Source: Nocardia cyriacigeorgica
GTDB taxonomy: Bacteria > Actinomycetota > Actinomycetes > Mycobacteriales > Mycobacteriaceae
DNA length: 64,000 nt
Direction: 5' to 3'
Assembly (NCBI RefSeq): GCF_010868145.1
Contig: NZ_JAAGUY010000001.1
Span: 788,452-852,451 of the forward strand
The position numbers were made by a program, and so were the translations under genes. The notes beneath the pieces were generated by a model. It saw only the letters and a list, made by a program, of their open reading frames with translations, ran no database searches and had not been told where the DNA came from. Shown here one piece after another: positions 1-8,892 of the stretch; the stretch's first letter is position 1, and each line of letters starts with the position of its first letter.

Positions 1-110
1 CGGCGGAGTGAGCGCCGGATCGCCTGCCGAACCCGACCACTCCAGAGCACACAATTCTTCGGACGGTTCGTGAGCGCGAGTTGCGCTCCATGCGCCCGAG
101 TTTCGGTGCG

Positions 111-1007
111 CTAGTCTCCCGCGGCGTATTCGATGAGGATCGCCGCCAGGAATTGCAGGCTCTCGGCCGGCGACAGCGCCTGGACGCTGAGCTGATTCAT
201 CACCGACATGTACAGCTCCACGTCGTGGCGCTTCTCCATGTACAGCGAGCTGGTGAGCTGCTCGGTGTAGACGATGTCGGGGAGTTCGGGTTCAGGGAAA
301 CGCAGGATGCTGAATGGTCCGCCCGCCGCAGGATGGCCGCCGGCCGAGTACGGCAGCACCTGGATGCGCACATTGGCCAATTCGGAGATGTCGATCAGAT
401 GCTTGATCTGCTCACGCAATACCCTCATACCGCCGACGGGCCTGCGTAGCGCGTTCTCATCAATGACCGCCCACAGCGTAGGTGCGGCGCGGCGGTGCAG
501 AATCTTCTGCCTTCGCATCCGGACCGCGACCCGACGCTCGGTCTCGTCGTCATTGCCGAGCATGATGACCGAGCGTGCGTAGTCGGCGGTCTGTAGTAGC
601 CCGGGAATGAACTGGGCCTCATAGGTGCGGATCGTGGTGGCGGCCTGCTCCAGGCCGACGTAGGTCTCGAACCATGCGGGCAATAGGTCGCTGTAGCTCT
701 GCCACCACCCCGGGTCATTGGCCTTACGGGCCATGTCCAGATAAGGCTCGCGCTTCTCGTCGTCGACGACGCCGTAGAGGGTGAGCAAATCCCGGATATC
801 GCGTTCTTTGAAGCCCGTGCGTCCCAATTCGAGCCTGCTGATCTTGGCGTGCGATCCACGGATGGCGTCCCCCGCCGCCTCCCTGCTGACACCGCAGCTT
901 TCCCGCAGCCGACGCAATCTGCTGCCGAGCGCGATCCGGATCACCGTCGGACCACGTTCTGCCACAAGCAGTTCCACGTTGTCGCTGTTGTCCTGGTCGT
1001 TGGTCAT
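111..1007 (-). CDS. Scr1-family helix-turn-helix regulator (XRE HTH + DUF5753)
   Basis: The 298-residue protein has an N-terminal XRE-type helix-turn-helix (about residues 22-80, containing SRLRRLRESCGVS and ISRLELGRTG). A DUF5753 domain follows, with the family's YEAQFIPGLLQTADYAR segment near residue 130 and a YTEQLTSSLY segment near the end. This architecture is typical of the abundant Scr1-like regulators of actinomycetes, which often neighbour DUF397 proteins; none is present here. I place the start at ATG 1007, behind a weak GAGGCGG, because a longer frame adds 55 low-complexity residues. It is divergent from a DUF574 methyltransferase. The ligand and targets are unknown. Confidence 0.85.
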   Translation of the reverse strand: MTNDQDNSDNVELLVAERGPTVIRIALGSRLRRLRESCGVSREAAGDAIRGSHAKISRLELGRTGFKERDIRDLLTLYGVVDDEKREPYLDMARKANDPGWWQSYSDLLPAWFETYVGLEQAATTIRTYEAQFIPGLLQTADYARSVIMLGNDDETERRVAVRMRRQKILHRRAAPTLWAVIDENALRRPVGGMRVLREQIKHLIDISELANVRIQVLPYSAGGHPAAGGPFSILRFPEPELPDIVYTEQLTSSLYMEKRHDVELYMSVMNQLSVQALSPAESLQFLAAILIEYAAGD

Positions 1008-1359
1008 GGACCGCCTCTGGCCGATAGTGGATAGACCGCGATCTGCCCGGTCACACCCACCGGCTCCACCGCGTCGGTTGGAGATCCTACTCGCTCCCGC
1101 GGCGAAACCACCGGAGCCCGTTACCCGTCGGCGATCGTCATCGCATGGCGCCCGGCGTCGCCATCGACGCACTCTGACACAGACTGGTCGGTCGATGAAT
1201 TGTGCGCCGCGTCAGCGGGTGTGGACCGAATGATCCGGCAACGACCGAATTGCGTGGATTTTACAGCGGGACAACGGCATAACTTCTTCTCGATACCGCG
1301 CGCCACCCTTGCCCGGTGCGTACAGTCACACCCATGGGAGCCGACGGGAGAGGAGCCCC
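1008..1359. other. divergent intergenic region, no gene seen
   Basis: These 352 bases separate the Scr1-type regulator from the first DUF574 methyltransferase and must carry both promoters. A TACAGT hexamer at 1321-1326 is a possible -10 box for the rightward gene, and GGGAGAGGAG at 1347-1356 is its ribosome binding site. Short frames across the region have no recognisable coding character. Confidence 0.5.
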
Positions 1360-2193
1360 ATGATGCCGATGGACGACGATGATCTCGGTGGGCGTGTCGA
1401 TCCGGACACGCCGAGCATCGCCCGCGTCTACGACTACGGACTGGGCGGTTCGGACTGGTTCGAGATCGATCGCAAAGTCTATGAACACCTACTCACCGTG
1501 GTGCCGAATCAGAACGCGGTCGGCGCGGCCAACCGGCGCTTTCTCGAACGCGTCGTGCGCTATCTGACCAGCCAGGCTGGCATCACGCAGATTCTCGACC
1601 TCGGCAGCGGTCTACCGACGCAGAAGAACACACATCAGATCGCCCAGGAGTTGGGCACCGAAGTGATGGTCGTCTACGTCGACAACGACCCGGTGTGCGT
1701 GCGTCGCGGCAAGGAACTACTCGAAACCAACGAGTACACCCACTTCCTCGATCTCGATCTCACCGAGCCCGCCGAGGTTCTCGGCCACCCCGCGGTGAAC
1801 CAGTACCTCGATCTGAGCAAGCCACTGCTGATGATGCAGTGCGGCACCTTGCATCACGTCGACGACGACCGCGACCCGGCGGCCATCATGGGCGAATACG
1901 TCGACGCACTCGCGCCCGGCTCCTTCGCGATGATCAGCCACTTCTTCGATCCAGGCACCGAAGACGACGAACTGCACCAGCTGGCCCGCCGCGCCGAACG
2001 GGCCCTGCACGACGAAGGACTTGGCACCGGCCGCTGGCGCACCCGCGAGGAACTGATGCCGTACTTCGACGGACTGGAGCTACTCGAACCCGGGCTCGTG
2101 CCACTCGACGACTGGTGGCCGTGGGGTCCCGACGAGCGCGAGCGCGTTCCGGACGAATACCTGATCATCGGCGGCGTCGGCCGCAAACCGTAG
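1360..2193 (+). CDS. DUF574-family SAM-dependent methyltransferase (copy 1)
   Basis: This 277-residue protein belongs to the DUF574 (Methyltransf_19) family that is expanded in actinomycetes. It carries the family signature SIARVYDYGLGG near the N terminus, a motif-I-like ILDLGSGLPTQKNTH, the acidic VVYVDNDPVC, and a C-terminal GGVGRKP tail. The start at ATG 1360 follows a strong GGGAGAGGAG. The substrate is unknown. A close paralogue lies at 2860-3699 with a flavin-binding protein between them, so the three probably form one functional group. The two copies share the same length, N-terminal motif and tail, which suggests local duplication. Confidence 0.88.
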   Translation: MMPMDDDDLGGRVDPDTPSIARVYDYGLGGSDWFEIDRKVYEHLLTVVPNQNAVGAANRRFLERVVRYLTSQAGITQILDLGSGLPTQKNTHQIAQELGTEVMVVYVDNDPVCVRRGKELLETNEYTHFLDLDLTEPAEVLGHPAVNQYLDLSKPLLMMQCGTLHHVDDDRDPAAIMGEYVDALAPGSFAMISHFFDPGTEDDELHQLARRAERALHDEGLGTGRWRTREELMPYFDGLELLEPGLVPLDDWWPWGPDERERVPDEYLIIGGVGRKP

Positions 2194-2232
2194 TTCTGTT
2201 CCCTTCACCCACACCACGACACAGGAGGACCG

Positions 2233-2706
2233 ATGTCAGCGGACGCCGACACGACCGCACAGATCACCGAGCAGGAAGTCCGGGATAAACTCTCCGGCAT
2301 CCTCGCCACCACCAGCATCGATCTCGCCACGTCCAAGGACGGCGTCAACTGGTGCTCGAGCGCGTTCTTCGCCCACCTGGACGACGACCCGTTCCGGCTC
2401 ACCCTCATCCTCGAATCGGGCGGGCGCACGCTGGAAGCATTGCGCGCCAACCCGAATGTCGGCATCAAGGTGGTCAGTGGCGGATTCGTTGATCCATTCG
2501 CCCAGGGCATGGGCACCATCGAGGTGCGCGGTGCGGCCGACCGGGAGGAAACCTTCCAGGCGCTGGTCCAGAAGGAGCCGATGATCGAGCCGTTCTTCGC
2601 GACGCCGGTGGAAGCGCTGATCGTGCATGTCGACTGGTGGCGGATCACCCACATCGGTGGCGGCTGGCTGCCGGGCCGTCGGCTCGATCGCGTCACCACG
2701 GCCTGA
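2233..2706 (+). CDS. pyridoxamine-5'-phosphate-oxidase-like FMN/F420-binding protein
   Basis: The 157-residue protein has the split-barrel pattern of the PPOX class: an N-terminal helix, then a strand reading ATSKDGVNWCSSAFFAH, then DPFRLTLILESGGRTLEALRANPNVGIKV, in which the last part is the usual 'neighbouring strand' of flavin-binding barrels. Members bind FMN, F420 or haem, and the cofactor cannot be decided here. AGGAGGAC at 2223-2230 is a strong ribosome binding site. The gene is 39 nt after one DUF574 methyltransferase and 153 nt before the other, so co-transcription is plausible. Confidence 0.7.
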   Translation: MSADADTTAQITEQEVRDKLSGILATTSIDLATSKDGVNWCSSAFFAHLDDDPFRLTLILESGGRTLEALRANPNVGIKVVSGGFVDPFAQGMGTIEVRGAADREETFQALVQKEPMIEPFFATPVEALIVHVDWWRITHIGGGWLPGRRLDRVTTA

Positions 2707-2710
2707 TCCA

Positions 2711-2734
2711 CGGCCGCGCCTTCGGTCGCGGCCG
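2711..2734 (+). terminator. GC-rich hairpin downstream of PPOX-like gene
   Basis: CGGCCGCG at 2711-2718 pairs perfectly with CGCGGCCG at 2727-2734 across an 8-nt loop. It lies just after the stop codon. There is no U-tract, as is common in actinomycetes. Confidence 0.45.
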
Positions 2735-2859
2735 CACCCGGGCCCGCGGAGGACGCGAATCTTTCGTCGGCCGAATGAATCCGGAGCCATTGCCGGGAAG
2801 CTCACCGAACCCTACGCTGGGTGAGCTGGATCACAGCTACTGCTAGAGAGAGGTACCCG

Positions 2860-3699
2860 ATGTCCCAACCCGCTCCCCAAACCGGTGTTCGCGCTCCGGT
2901 CGGTGTGGACACCACCCGAGCGAGCATCGCGCGCGTCTACGACGTGAGCCTGGGCGGCAAAGACAATTACGACGTCGACCGCGCCGCCTTCGACCAGATC
3001 CTGAAGGCCGCGCCCCGGCAGCGCGACGTCTCCAAGATGAACCGGCGGTGGCTGCACCGCGCCACCAGGTACATGGCAGGCACCGCTGGCATCGACCAAT
3101 TCCTCGACATCGGTGCGGGATTGCCGACGGTCGGCAACACCCACGAGATCGCCCAGAGCCAGAATCCGCAGGCCACCGTCGTCTACGTCGACAACGATCC
3201 GGTGTGCAACGCGCACGGCCGGGTACTGCTCGAGCAGAACGAGTACACCCATTTCGTGCCCGCCGACCTGACCCAGCCGAACACGCTGCTCCAGGACGAC
3301 GAGGTGACCAAGCACCTGGATATGACTCGCCCGATCGGGCTGATCCTGTGCGGCATCCTGCATCACGTGGACGACGAACTCGATCCCGCCGGCATCATGC
3401 GCCAGTACATCGACGCGCTGCCGGCCGGTTCCTATGTCGGCATCACCCACTTCTGGAACCCGAACGACGGTTCCGAGCTCGCCGATCTCGCTGTGCGCTT
3501 GCAACACCAGTTCACCGAGATGGGACTCGGATCGGGCTGGTACCGCACCAAGGAAGAGGTCGCCGGCTACTTCGGCGATCTGGAGATGGTCGAGCCCGGC
3601 GTTGTCGAACTGGAACAGTGGTGGCCGATGGGTCCGCCGGTGCGTGAGCCGTTCCCCGAGGAGCGCCTCATGATCGGCGGCGTCGGCCGCAAGCGCTGA
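2860..3699 (+). CDS. DUF574-family SAM-dependent methyltransferase (copy 2)
   Basis: This 279-residue paralogue of the protein at 1360-2193 has SIARVYDVSLGGKDNYDVDR near the N terminus, FLDIGAGLPTVGNTHEIAQ as the SAM-binding loop, VVYVDNDPVCNAHGR, a CGILHHVDDELDP segment and the same GGVGRKR ending. The start ATG 2860 follows AGAGAGAGG. Its function is not known beyond predicted SAM-dependent methylation. A strong hairpin downstream (3712-3747) suggests the transcript ends here. Confidence 0.88.
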   Translation: MSQPAPQTGVRAPVGVDTTRASIARVYDVSLGGKDNYDVDRAAFDQILKAAPRQRDVSKMNRRWLHRATRYMAGTAGIDQFLDIGAGLPTVGNTHEIAQSQNPQATVVYVDNDPVCNAHGRVLLEQNEYTHFVPADLTQPNTLLQDDEVTKHLDMTRPIGLILCGILHHVDDELDPAGIMRQYIDALPAGSYVGITHFWNPNDGSELADLAVRLQHQFTEMGLGSGWYRTKEEVAGYFGDLEMVEPGVVELEQWWPMGPPVREPFPEERLMIGGVGRKR

Positions 3700-3711
3700 G
3701 CACTACGGCCA

Positions 3712-3747
3712 CAGCGGGTTCCGTAGTCGTCTGCGCGGAACCCGCTG
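3712..3747 (+). terminator. strong 12-bp hairpin terminator
   Basis: The arms 3712-3723 and 3736-3747 are perfectly complementary (CAGCGGGTTCCG and its complement) around a 12-nt loop. The hairpin lies 13 nt after the stop codon of the second methyltransferase. No U-tract is present. Confidence 0.7.
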
Positions 3748-3786
3748 CGACCCATGCGGAACCGATTTCGTCGGTACGCTGACACC

Positions 3787-4368
3787 ATGATCACGCTCAA
3801 AAAAGAAGACGGTGCCGCGGATCTCAACGGCATCACCAAACTGAGTGTCGGGGTGAGCTGGGACCCGTCCGCGGGTGCCAGCGGCGGCGCGCTCGGCTGG
3901 GCGCGCCGCAAGCGAGGCGTCGACCTGGATCTGATTGCCATCCTCATGCAGGGCTCGGAGCCTGTACGGTTCGCCGGCCTTGATTCGCTCGATCCGCTGG
4001 GCAATGGCTCGGTGCTGCACTCCGGCGACGAGCAGACCGGTGCAGCCTCCGGCGACGACGAGGCGGTGCAGGTCACCTTCGGTGACGTGCCCGGTGGTAT
4101 CGACGCGATCGTGTTCGTCGCGGCGGCGTTCAAAAAGGGCTCCAGCTTCGAGAAGGCGAACAACATCTCGTTCAAGGTCTACGACGCGACCGGCGGCGAC
4201 AGCCAGCAGGTCGCCGACATCTGGCCGTCGCTGCTCGGCGCCGACAATGCCAATGCCGTCGCCCGCGCCTTCCGCTCGGGTAATAGCTGGCAGCTGGAAG
4301 TACTCAACCGCAAGGGCAAGGTCAAGCAGGGCGATAAGCAGGCCCTGCTGCGCTTCGCCATACAGTGA
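3787..4368 (+). CDS. TerD-family protein
   Basis: The 193-residue protein has the TerD-fold signatures: LSVGVSWD near the N terminus, VDLDLIAIL, a conserved HSGDEQTG stretch, and a C-terminal KVKQGDKQALLRFAIQ. TerD/TerE/TerZ proteins bind calcium and act in tellurite, oxidative or phage stress responses, and in Streptomyces in calcium-linked differentiation. No other ter genes are adjacent, so this is a solitary paralogue whose role cannot be read from context. ATG 3787 is chosen over an in-frame upstream start because the family consensus begins with MITLKK or similar. Confidence 0.8.
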   Translation: MITLKKEDGAADLNGITKLSVGVSWDPSAGASGGALGWARRKRGVDLDLIAILMQGSEPVRFAGLDSLDPLGNGSVLHSGDEQTGAASGDDEAVQVTFGDVPGGIDAIVFVAAAFKKGSSFEKANNISFKVYDATGGDSQQVADIWPSLLGADNANAVARAFRSGNSWQLEVLNRKGKVKQGDKQALLRFAIQ

Positions 4369-4376
4369 TCCGCGCC

Positions 4377-4407
4377 TGGTGACGGAGCAGTTTCAGCTCC
4401 GTCACCA
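4377..4407. terminator. bidirectional 12-bp hairpin between terD-like gene and nmtR
   Basis: TGGTGACGGAGC (4377-4388) pairs perfectly with 4396-4407 across a 7-nt loop. The two flanking genes converge on it, so it probably terminates both. Confidence 0.75.
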
Positions 4408-4470
4408 CGAGGGATCGTCGGCGTAGGTCGACCCCGCCGCGCCGCCATCAATGACCGAATCCGACGACCG

Positions 4471-4824
4471 TTATGCCGTCTCGTCGTCGATACCGAGCCC
4501 GAGATGCTCGATGTGATAGACGGCTTCGTCCAGCAGCATCGCCACATGGCTGTCGTACAGCCGGTAGATCACGCTTCTGCCCTGCCGCGAGCCGGTGACC
4601 AGACCCATCGCGCGCAAGAGGCGCAGCTGATGCGAGACCGCGGACTGTTCCATTTCCACGGCGTCCACCAGATCCCCTACCGAGCACGGTCCGTGCCGGA
4701 GCCGGGTCAAAATGCGCAGCCGGCTCGGTGTCGCGAGCGCTTGCAGAGTCGCCGCGACAGTGGCCGCCGAGTCGGCGTCCAATTGCGCGGGCGGCGTGGT
4801 TCTGCCCTCGACTCCGTGTCCCAC
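4471..4824 (-). CDS. nmtR: NmtR-type nickel/cobalt-sensing ArsR repressor
   Basis: The 117-residue ArsR/SmtB winged-helix protein closely resembles Mycobacterium tuberculosis NmtR. It starts with GHGVEGR directly after the initiator, has MEQSAVSHQLRLLR as the recognition helix, and retains the C-terminal alpha-5 metal ligands in the pattern D-x-H...H-x-x-H (YDSHVAMLL then AVYHIEH). Later histidines of the mycobacterial protein (those numbered 109 and 116 there) are absent. The GTG start at 4824 is chosen because NmtR needs an N-terminal Gly-His. Longer in-frame ATGs would run into the divergent ATPase gene. It should repress that ATPase until Ni or Co binds. Confidence 0.9.
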   Translation of the reverse strand: MGHGVEGRTTPPAQLDADSAATVAATLQALATPSRLRILTRLRHGPCSVGDLVDAVEMEQSAVSHQLRLLRAMGLVTGSRQGRSVIYRLYDSHVAMLLDEAVYHIEHLGLGIDDETA

Positions 4825-4848
4825 GAGATCACTGTACCTTGCGGGATT

Positions 4849-4876
4849 ACATGAAGACATGTACATGTATTCCTGT
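4849..4876. promoter_or_regulatory. 28-bp imperfect palindrome, likely NmtR operator
   Basis: The 28 bases match their own reverse complement at 24 positions and contain the core ACATGTACATGT. The site sits between divergent nmtR and the metal ATPase gene, 24 nt from the nmtR start and 39 nt from the ATPase start. That is the expected place and size for an ArsR-family operator controlling both. Confidence 0.75.
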
Positions 4877-4915
4877 AGTTCTCCCATGGCGTCGATCTCG
4901 AACGGAGCATCCCGG

Positions 4916-6889
4916 ATGACCATCTCCCCGTTGCTGGATCGACCGCAGATCGCTCCCGCGCCGCGGCGGCGGTCGATCCGCGCGACGGTCTGGACGCTGC
5001 CGGAGGTGCGGTGGGCCGCCGCGGCCACGGCGCTGTTCGTCGCAGGTGCGGCGGCGCAGTGGACCGGTGCGCCCGAATGGTTGCACTGGTTACTGTTCGT
5101 GGCGTGCTACCTGGCCGGCGGCTGGGAGCCGGCACTGGAAGGTGTGCGTGCGCTCCGGAACCGCAGCCTGGATGTGGATCTGCTGATGATCGTCGCTGCG
5201 ATCGGCGCCGCCGCGATCGGGCAGGTGGTCGACGGCGGACTGCTGATCGTCATTTTCGCGACCTCCGGCGCATTGGAGGCGGTCTTGACCCACCGCACCG
5301 CCGAAGCCGTCCGTGGGCTGCTCGACCTCGCTCCTGATCGGGCCACCGTCATCGACGAGAACGGTGGTGAACGGCTCGTCGACGCACACACCCTCACGGT
5401 GGGCAGGCTGATCCTGGTGCGGCCCGGTGAACGCATCGGCGGCGACGGCATCGTCGAATCGGGAATGAGCGAGGTCGACCAGGCCTCGATCACCGGCGAA
5501 CCACTACCGGTGACGGCCCGGCCGGGCAATGAGGTCTTCGCGGGCACCATCAACGGGACAGGCACGCTGCGGGTCCGGGTTCACCGCGCCGCAGCCGATT
5601 CGGTGGTCGCGCGCATTGCCGCCATGGTGCAGCAGGCGTCCGAATCCAAGGCCAGAACACAATTGTTCATCGAACGCGTCGAGCACTGGTACTCCACCGG
5701 CGTCGTCATCGCCACCCTGGCCGTACTCGGCATACCGCTGGCCGCGGGCTCGGCGCTTCAGCCAGCACTGGTGCGTGCGATGACCTTCATGATCGTCGCT
5801 TCGCCGTGTGCGATCGTGCTCGCGACCATGCCGCCGCTACTGGCTGCCATGGCGAATGCGAGCAGGCACGGCGTGCTGGTGAAGTCGGCGGTCGTGATGG
5901 AGCAGTTGGGCCTCGTGGACACAGTGGCCTTTGATAAGACCGGAACCCTCACCGAAGGCAGCCCGCAGATCGCCGGAATCCACACCCTCACCGACGATGT
6001 CGATCCCGAGCCGATGCTCGCGCTTGCGGCGGCGGCCGAGCGCAACAGCGAACACCCCATCGGCGCCGCCATTGTCGCTGCCGCCCGGCAGCGCGGGCTG
6101 CGGATCTCCGAGGCCACCGAGTTCGATTCGCAGCCGGGTCGAGGCGTGCGGGCCACCGTCGACGGCCGGTGCATCGAGGTGGGCAGCCCAGCTCATCTCC
6201 TCGAGTCCGCCGAGACCGCGACCCCCGCACAGGCGCTCGTCGACGCACTGGAATCGACGGGAGTGACGGCAGTGGTCGTCACCGTCGAGGGCTCCCCCGC
6301 CGGCGTCCTCGCCGTGACCGACCGGCAGCGCCCCGCCGCGGCTCAGGCGGTGGCCGACCTCACCGGGCTCACCGCGCACGCCCCGGTCCTGCTGACCGGT
6401 GACAACCCTCGCGCCGCCACTGCGCTGGCAGGCTCGCTCGGCATAGTCGACGTCCGGGCAGGCCTGTTGCCCGAGGACAAGGTGGCGGCGGTGCGTGGAC
6501 TCAGCGAACGTGGCCGCCGGGTCGCGGTCGTCGGCGACGGCGTCAACGACGCACCCGCGCTCGCCGCCGCACATAGCGGTATCGCCATGGGGCGCACCGG
6601 ATCCGATCTGGCGGTCGACACTGCCGACGCGGTGGTCGTCGGCGATGATCTCCGCACCGTCGCGGCCGTGATCGCGCTGTCGCGGCGCGCCCGCCGCATC
6701 GTGGCGGCGAACCTGACCATCGCCGGGGCGTTCATCGCGACGCTGGTCACCTGGGATCTGGTCGGCACGCTGCCGCTGCCACTCGGCGTCGCCGGGCACG
6801 AGGGCTCCACGGTGATCGTCGGGCTGAACGGTATGCGACTGCTCACCGATCGCGCGTGGCGCGACGCGTCCCGGCCCGGCGACGCATGA
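4916..6889 (+). CDS. P1B-4-type metal-transporting ATPase (Co/Ni efflux, CtpJ/NmtA-like)
   Basis: The 657-residue protein has the P-type core: TGE at about 193-195, phosphorylation motif DKTGT at 340-344, and GDGVNDAPAL near residue 545. The metal-site motifs define subgroup P1B-4: SPC in a membrane helix (about 296-298) and HEGST near the C terminus (about 628-632), with no cytosolic N-terminal metal-binding domain. P1B-4 pumps export Co2+, and sometimes Ni2+ or Fe2+. The divergent NmtR gene and shared palindrome strongly suggest Ni/Co-inducible efflux. ATG 4916 is chosen for its GGAG at 4904-4907. An in-frame ATG at 4886 lacks a ribosome binding site and lies close to the operator. Confidence 0.9.
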   Translation: MTISPLLDRPQIAPAPRRRSIRATVWTLPEVRWAAAATALFVAGAAAQWTGAPEWLHWLLFVACYLAGGWEPALEGVRALRNRSLDVDLLMIVAAIGAAAIGQVVDGGLLIVIFATSGALEAVLTHRTAEAVRGLLDLAPDRATVIDENGGERLVDAHTLTVGRLILVRPGERIGGDGIVESGMSEVDQASITGEPLPVTARPGNEVFAGTINGTGTLRVRVHRAAADSVVARIAAMVQQASESKARTQLFIERVEHWYSTGVVIATLAVLGIPLAAGSALQPALVRAMTFMIVASPCAIVLATMPPLLAAMANASRHGVLVKSAVVMEQLGLVDTVAFDKTGTLTEGSPQIAGIHTLTDDVDPEPMLALAAAAERNSEHPIGAAIVAAARQRGLRISEATEFDSQPGRGVRATVDGRCIEVGSPAHLLESAETATPAQALVDALESTGVTAVVVTVEGSPAGVLAVTDRQRPAAAQAVADLTGLTAHAPVLLTGDNPRAATALAGSLGIVDVRAGLLPEDKVAAVRGLSERGRRVAVVGDGVNDAPALAAAHSGIAMGRTGSDLAVDTADAVVVGDDLRTVAAVIALSRRARRIVAANLTIAGAFIATLVTWDLVGTLPLPLGVAGHEGSTVIVGLNGMRLLTDRAWRDASRPGDA

Positions 6890-6922
6890 GCGCTCACCGG
6901 GCCGGGTCGTAGTGCGCAGCGG

Positions 6923-8656
6923 TCAGCTGGCCGATCGGTCTTCCGGGGAATCCTCCGGCGTCTCTTCCACGGGTTCGGTCACCAGCTCGAATTCACCGTC
7001 GTGCCGCTCGGTGCCCTGGAGCACCGCGCCGACGACCAGCTGCACGCCGAGATCCTCCCGCTGGATGATCGGGTCCGCGCGCAAATCGCGATACAGCGAC
7101 ACGCACATGAAGGCCATCACCACCATGAACGGCAGTGAGACCACGGTCGTCAGCGCTTGTAGTCCGGTCAGCGCGCTGCCGAGATTGGATGGGTCGGCGA
7201 TGACCAGCATGATGGCCGCGACCGCACCCGTCGCGGTACCCCAGAAGATCACCGTGCCGCGGGACGGCTCGATGCTGCCCTTCTCCGACAGCGTGCCCAT
7301 CACGATGGACGCGGCATCGGCACCGGAGACGAAGAAGATCGCCACCAGCAGCATCACCAGCCCGGCGGTGACCGAGGCGATCGGATAGTGGTCGAGCAGG
7401 TGGAACAGCGCGAAGTTCTCGTCCACCGAGCCATCGGCCTCGGTCAGGTCACCGGTCTCGCGCTGCTGCTGGATACCCGCCCCACCGAAGATCACGAACC
7501 AGATCAGGCTGACCACGCTCGGGACCAGCAGTACGCCGGTGACGAACTGACGGATGGTGCGGCCGCGGCTGATTCGCGCAATGAACATGCCAACGAACGG
7601 GGTCCAGGAGATCCACCAGGCCCAGTAGAAGATGGTCCACTGCGACAACCAGCGCTCCATGTCCTCGCCGCCACTGACCCCCGTGCGCGAGGCCATGGTC
7701 GGCAGCATCGAGACGTAGTCGCCGATCGCGGTGGGCAGGAAGTTGAGCATTACCAGCGTCGGCCCGCAGATGAACACGAATGCCGCCACCGCTAGGGCGA
7801 GCACCATGTTGATGTTGGACAACCATTGGATACCGCGGTCGATACCCGAGACGGCGGAGATGATGAAGGCGACGGTCAGACCGGCGATGATGGCGACCAG
7901 ACCGACCTTGCCCATGGCGTCGATCCAGCCGTTGAATTCCATACCGGCGCTGATCTGCAGTGCCCCGAGGCCGAGCGAGGCGGCCGAACCGAACAGCGTC
8001 GCGAAGATCGCCATCATGTTGATCGCCTGGCCGCCGATGCCATCGGCCTTGCGACCGAGGATGGGCCGGAAGACCGAGGAGATCAACTGGGAGCGGCCTT
8101 TGCGGAATGTGCTGTAGGCGATCGCGAGTCCGGCGACCGCGTAGATCGCCCAGGGATGCAGCGTCCAGTGGAACAGCGTGGTCGCCATCGCGACCTCCGC
8201 GGCTGCTGGGCTACCCGGCTCGGCGGTTCCCGGGGGTGGGCTGACGAAATGCGAGAGCGGTTCGGCCACACCCCAAAACATCAATCCGATGCCCATACCG
8301 GCGCTGAACATCATCGCGATCCACGAGACCGTGCGGAATTCCGGTTTCTCACCGTCGGCACCGAGCGGGATCTTGCCGTATCTGCTTGCGGCCAGCCAGA
8401 TCACATACACCACGAAGACCGTCGCGATGAGCACGAACAACCAACCGGTATTGCTGATCACCCACGACTGCGCGTTACCCGCCGCGGTGGCCAGGCTGGT
8501 CCGGTCGATGATGCCCCATGCGACGAATGCCAGTGATCCGACCGCGGTGACGCCGAAGACGAGGCGGTCCAGTCCTGGCTTTGCTGGTGATCTTCCAGCA
8601 ACCCGATGCACCTTAGCCTCGGTGTCCCGGGAATTTCTGTCGGCGCCGATCGACAT
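6923..8656 (-). CDS. BCCT-family (betaine/carnitine/choline) transporter
   Basis: The 577-residue membrane protein has about 12 hydrophobic segments and the BCCT core, including GIGLMFWGVAEP, the tryptophan-rich FYWAWWISWTPFVGMFIARISRGRTIRQF, and a following FVSGADAAS. The C-terminal tail of about 60 residues is acidic (ETPEDSPEDRS), a feature of osmoregulated BCCT carriers. It should import a trimethylammonium compatible solute by Na+ or H+ symport. The exact substrate cannot be read. It is not linked to the ectoine cluster 15 kb away. AAAGGA upstream of ATG 8656 is the likely ribosome binding site. Confidence 0.93.
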   Translation of the reverse strand: MSIGADRNSRDTEAKVHRVAGRSPAKPGLDRLVFGVTAVGSLAFVAWGIIDRTSLATAAGNAQSWVISNTGWLFVLIATVFVVYVIWLAASRYGKIPLGADGEKPEFRTVSWIAMMFSAGMGIGLMFWGVAEPLSHFVSPPPGTAEPGSPAAAEVAMATTLFHWTLHPWAIYAVAGLAIAYSTFRKGRSQLISSVFRPILGRKADGIGGQAINMMAIFATLFGSAASLGLGALQISAGMEFNGWIDAMGKVGLVAIIAGLTVAFIISAVSGIDRGIQWLSNINMVLALAVAAFVFICGPTLVMLNFLPTAIGDYVSMLPTMASRTGVSGGEDMERWLSQWTIFYWAWWISWTPFVGMFIARISRGRTIRQFVTGVLLVPSVVSLIWFVIFGGAGIQQQRETGDLTEADGSVDENFALFHLLDHYPIASVTAGLVMLLVAIFFVSGADAASIVMGTLSEKGSIEPSRGTVIFWGTATGAVAAIMLVIADPSNLGSALTGLQALTTVVSLPFMVVMAFMCVSLYRDLRADPIIQREDLGVQLVVGAVLQGTERHDGEFELVTEPVEETPEDSPEDRSAS

Positions 8657-8892
8657 TGAATCGGAGTCCTTTCAGATCGCGAACGACCGCTGTCGGGCGC
8701 TCGTTCTTGTCCCGCAGCAACCGTACAGCGTCACACCTGCGCCGCGCCGTCCGACACCTCCGGCAACCGCGTGGACGCAGCTGATCGGGTATACCCGAGC
8801 GGACTCGGCGCGAAACCCCACGCCGTGCCGCGCTGGGGCCCACCCCGCAGACGGGTCCGCTACGCCCCGGTGAAAGGACCCCGATCAGGGCG

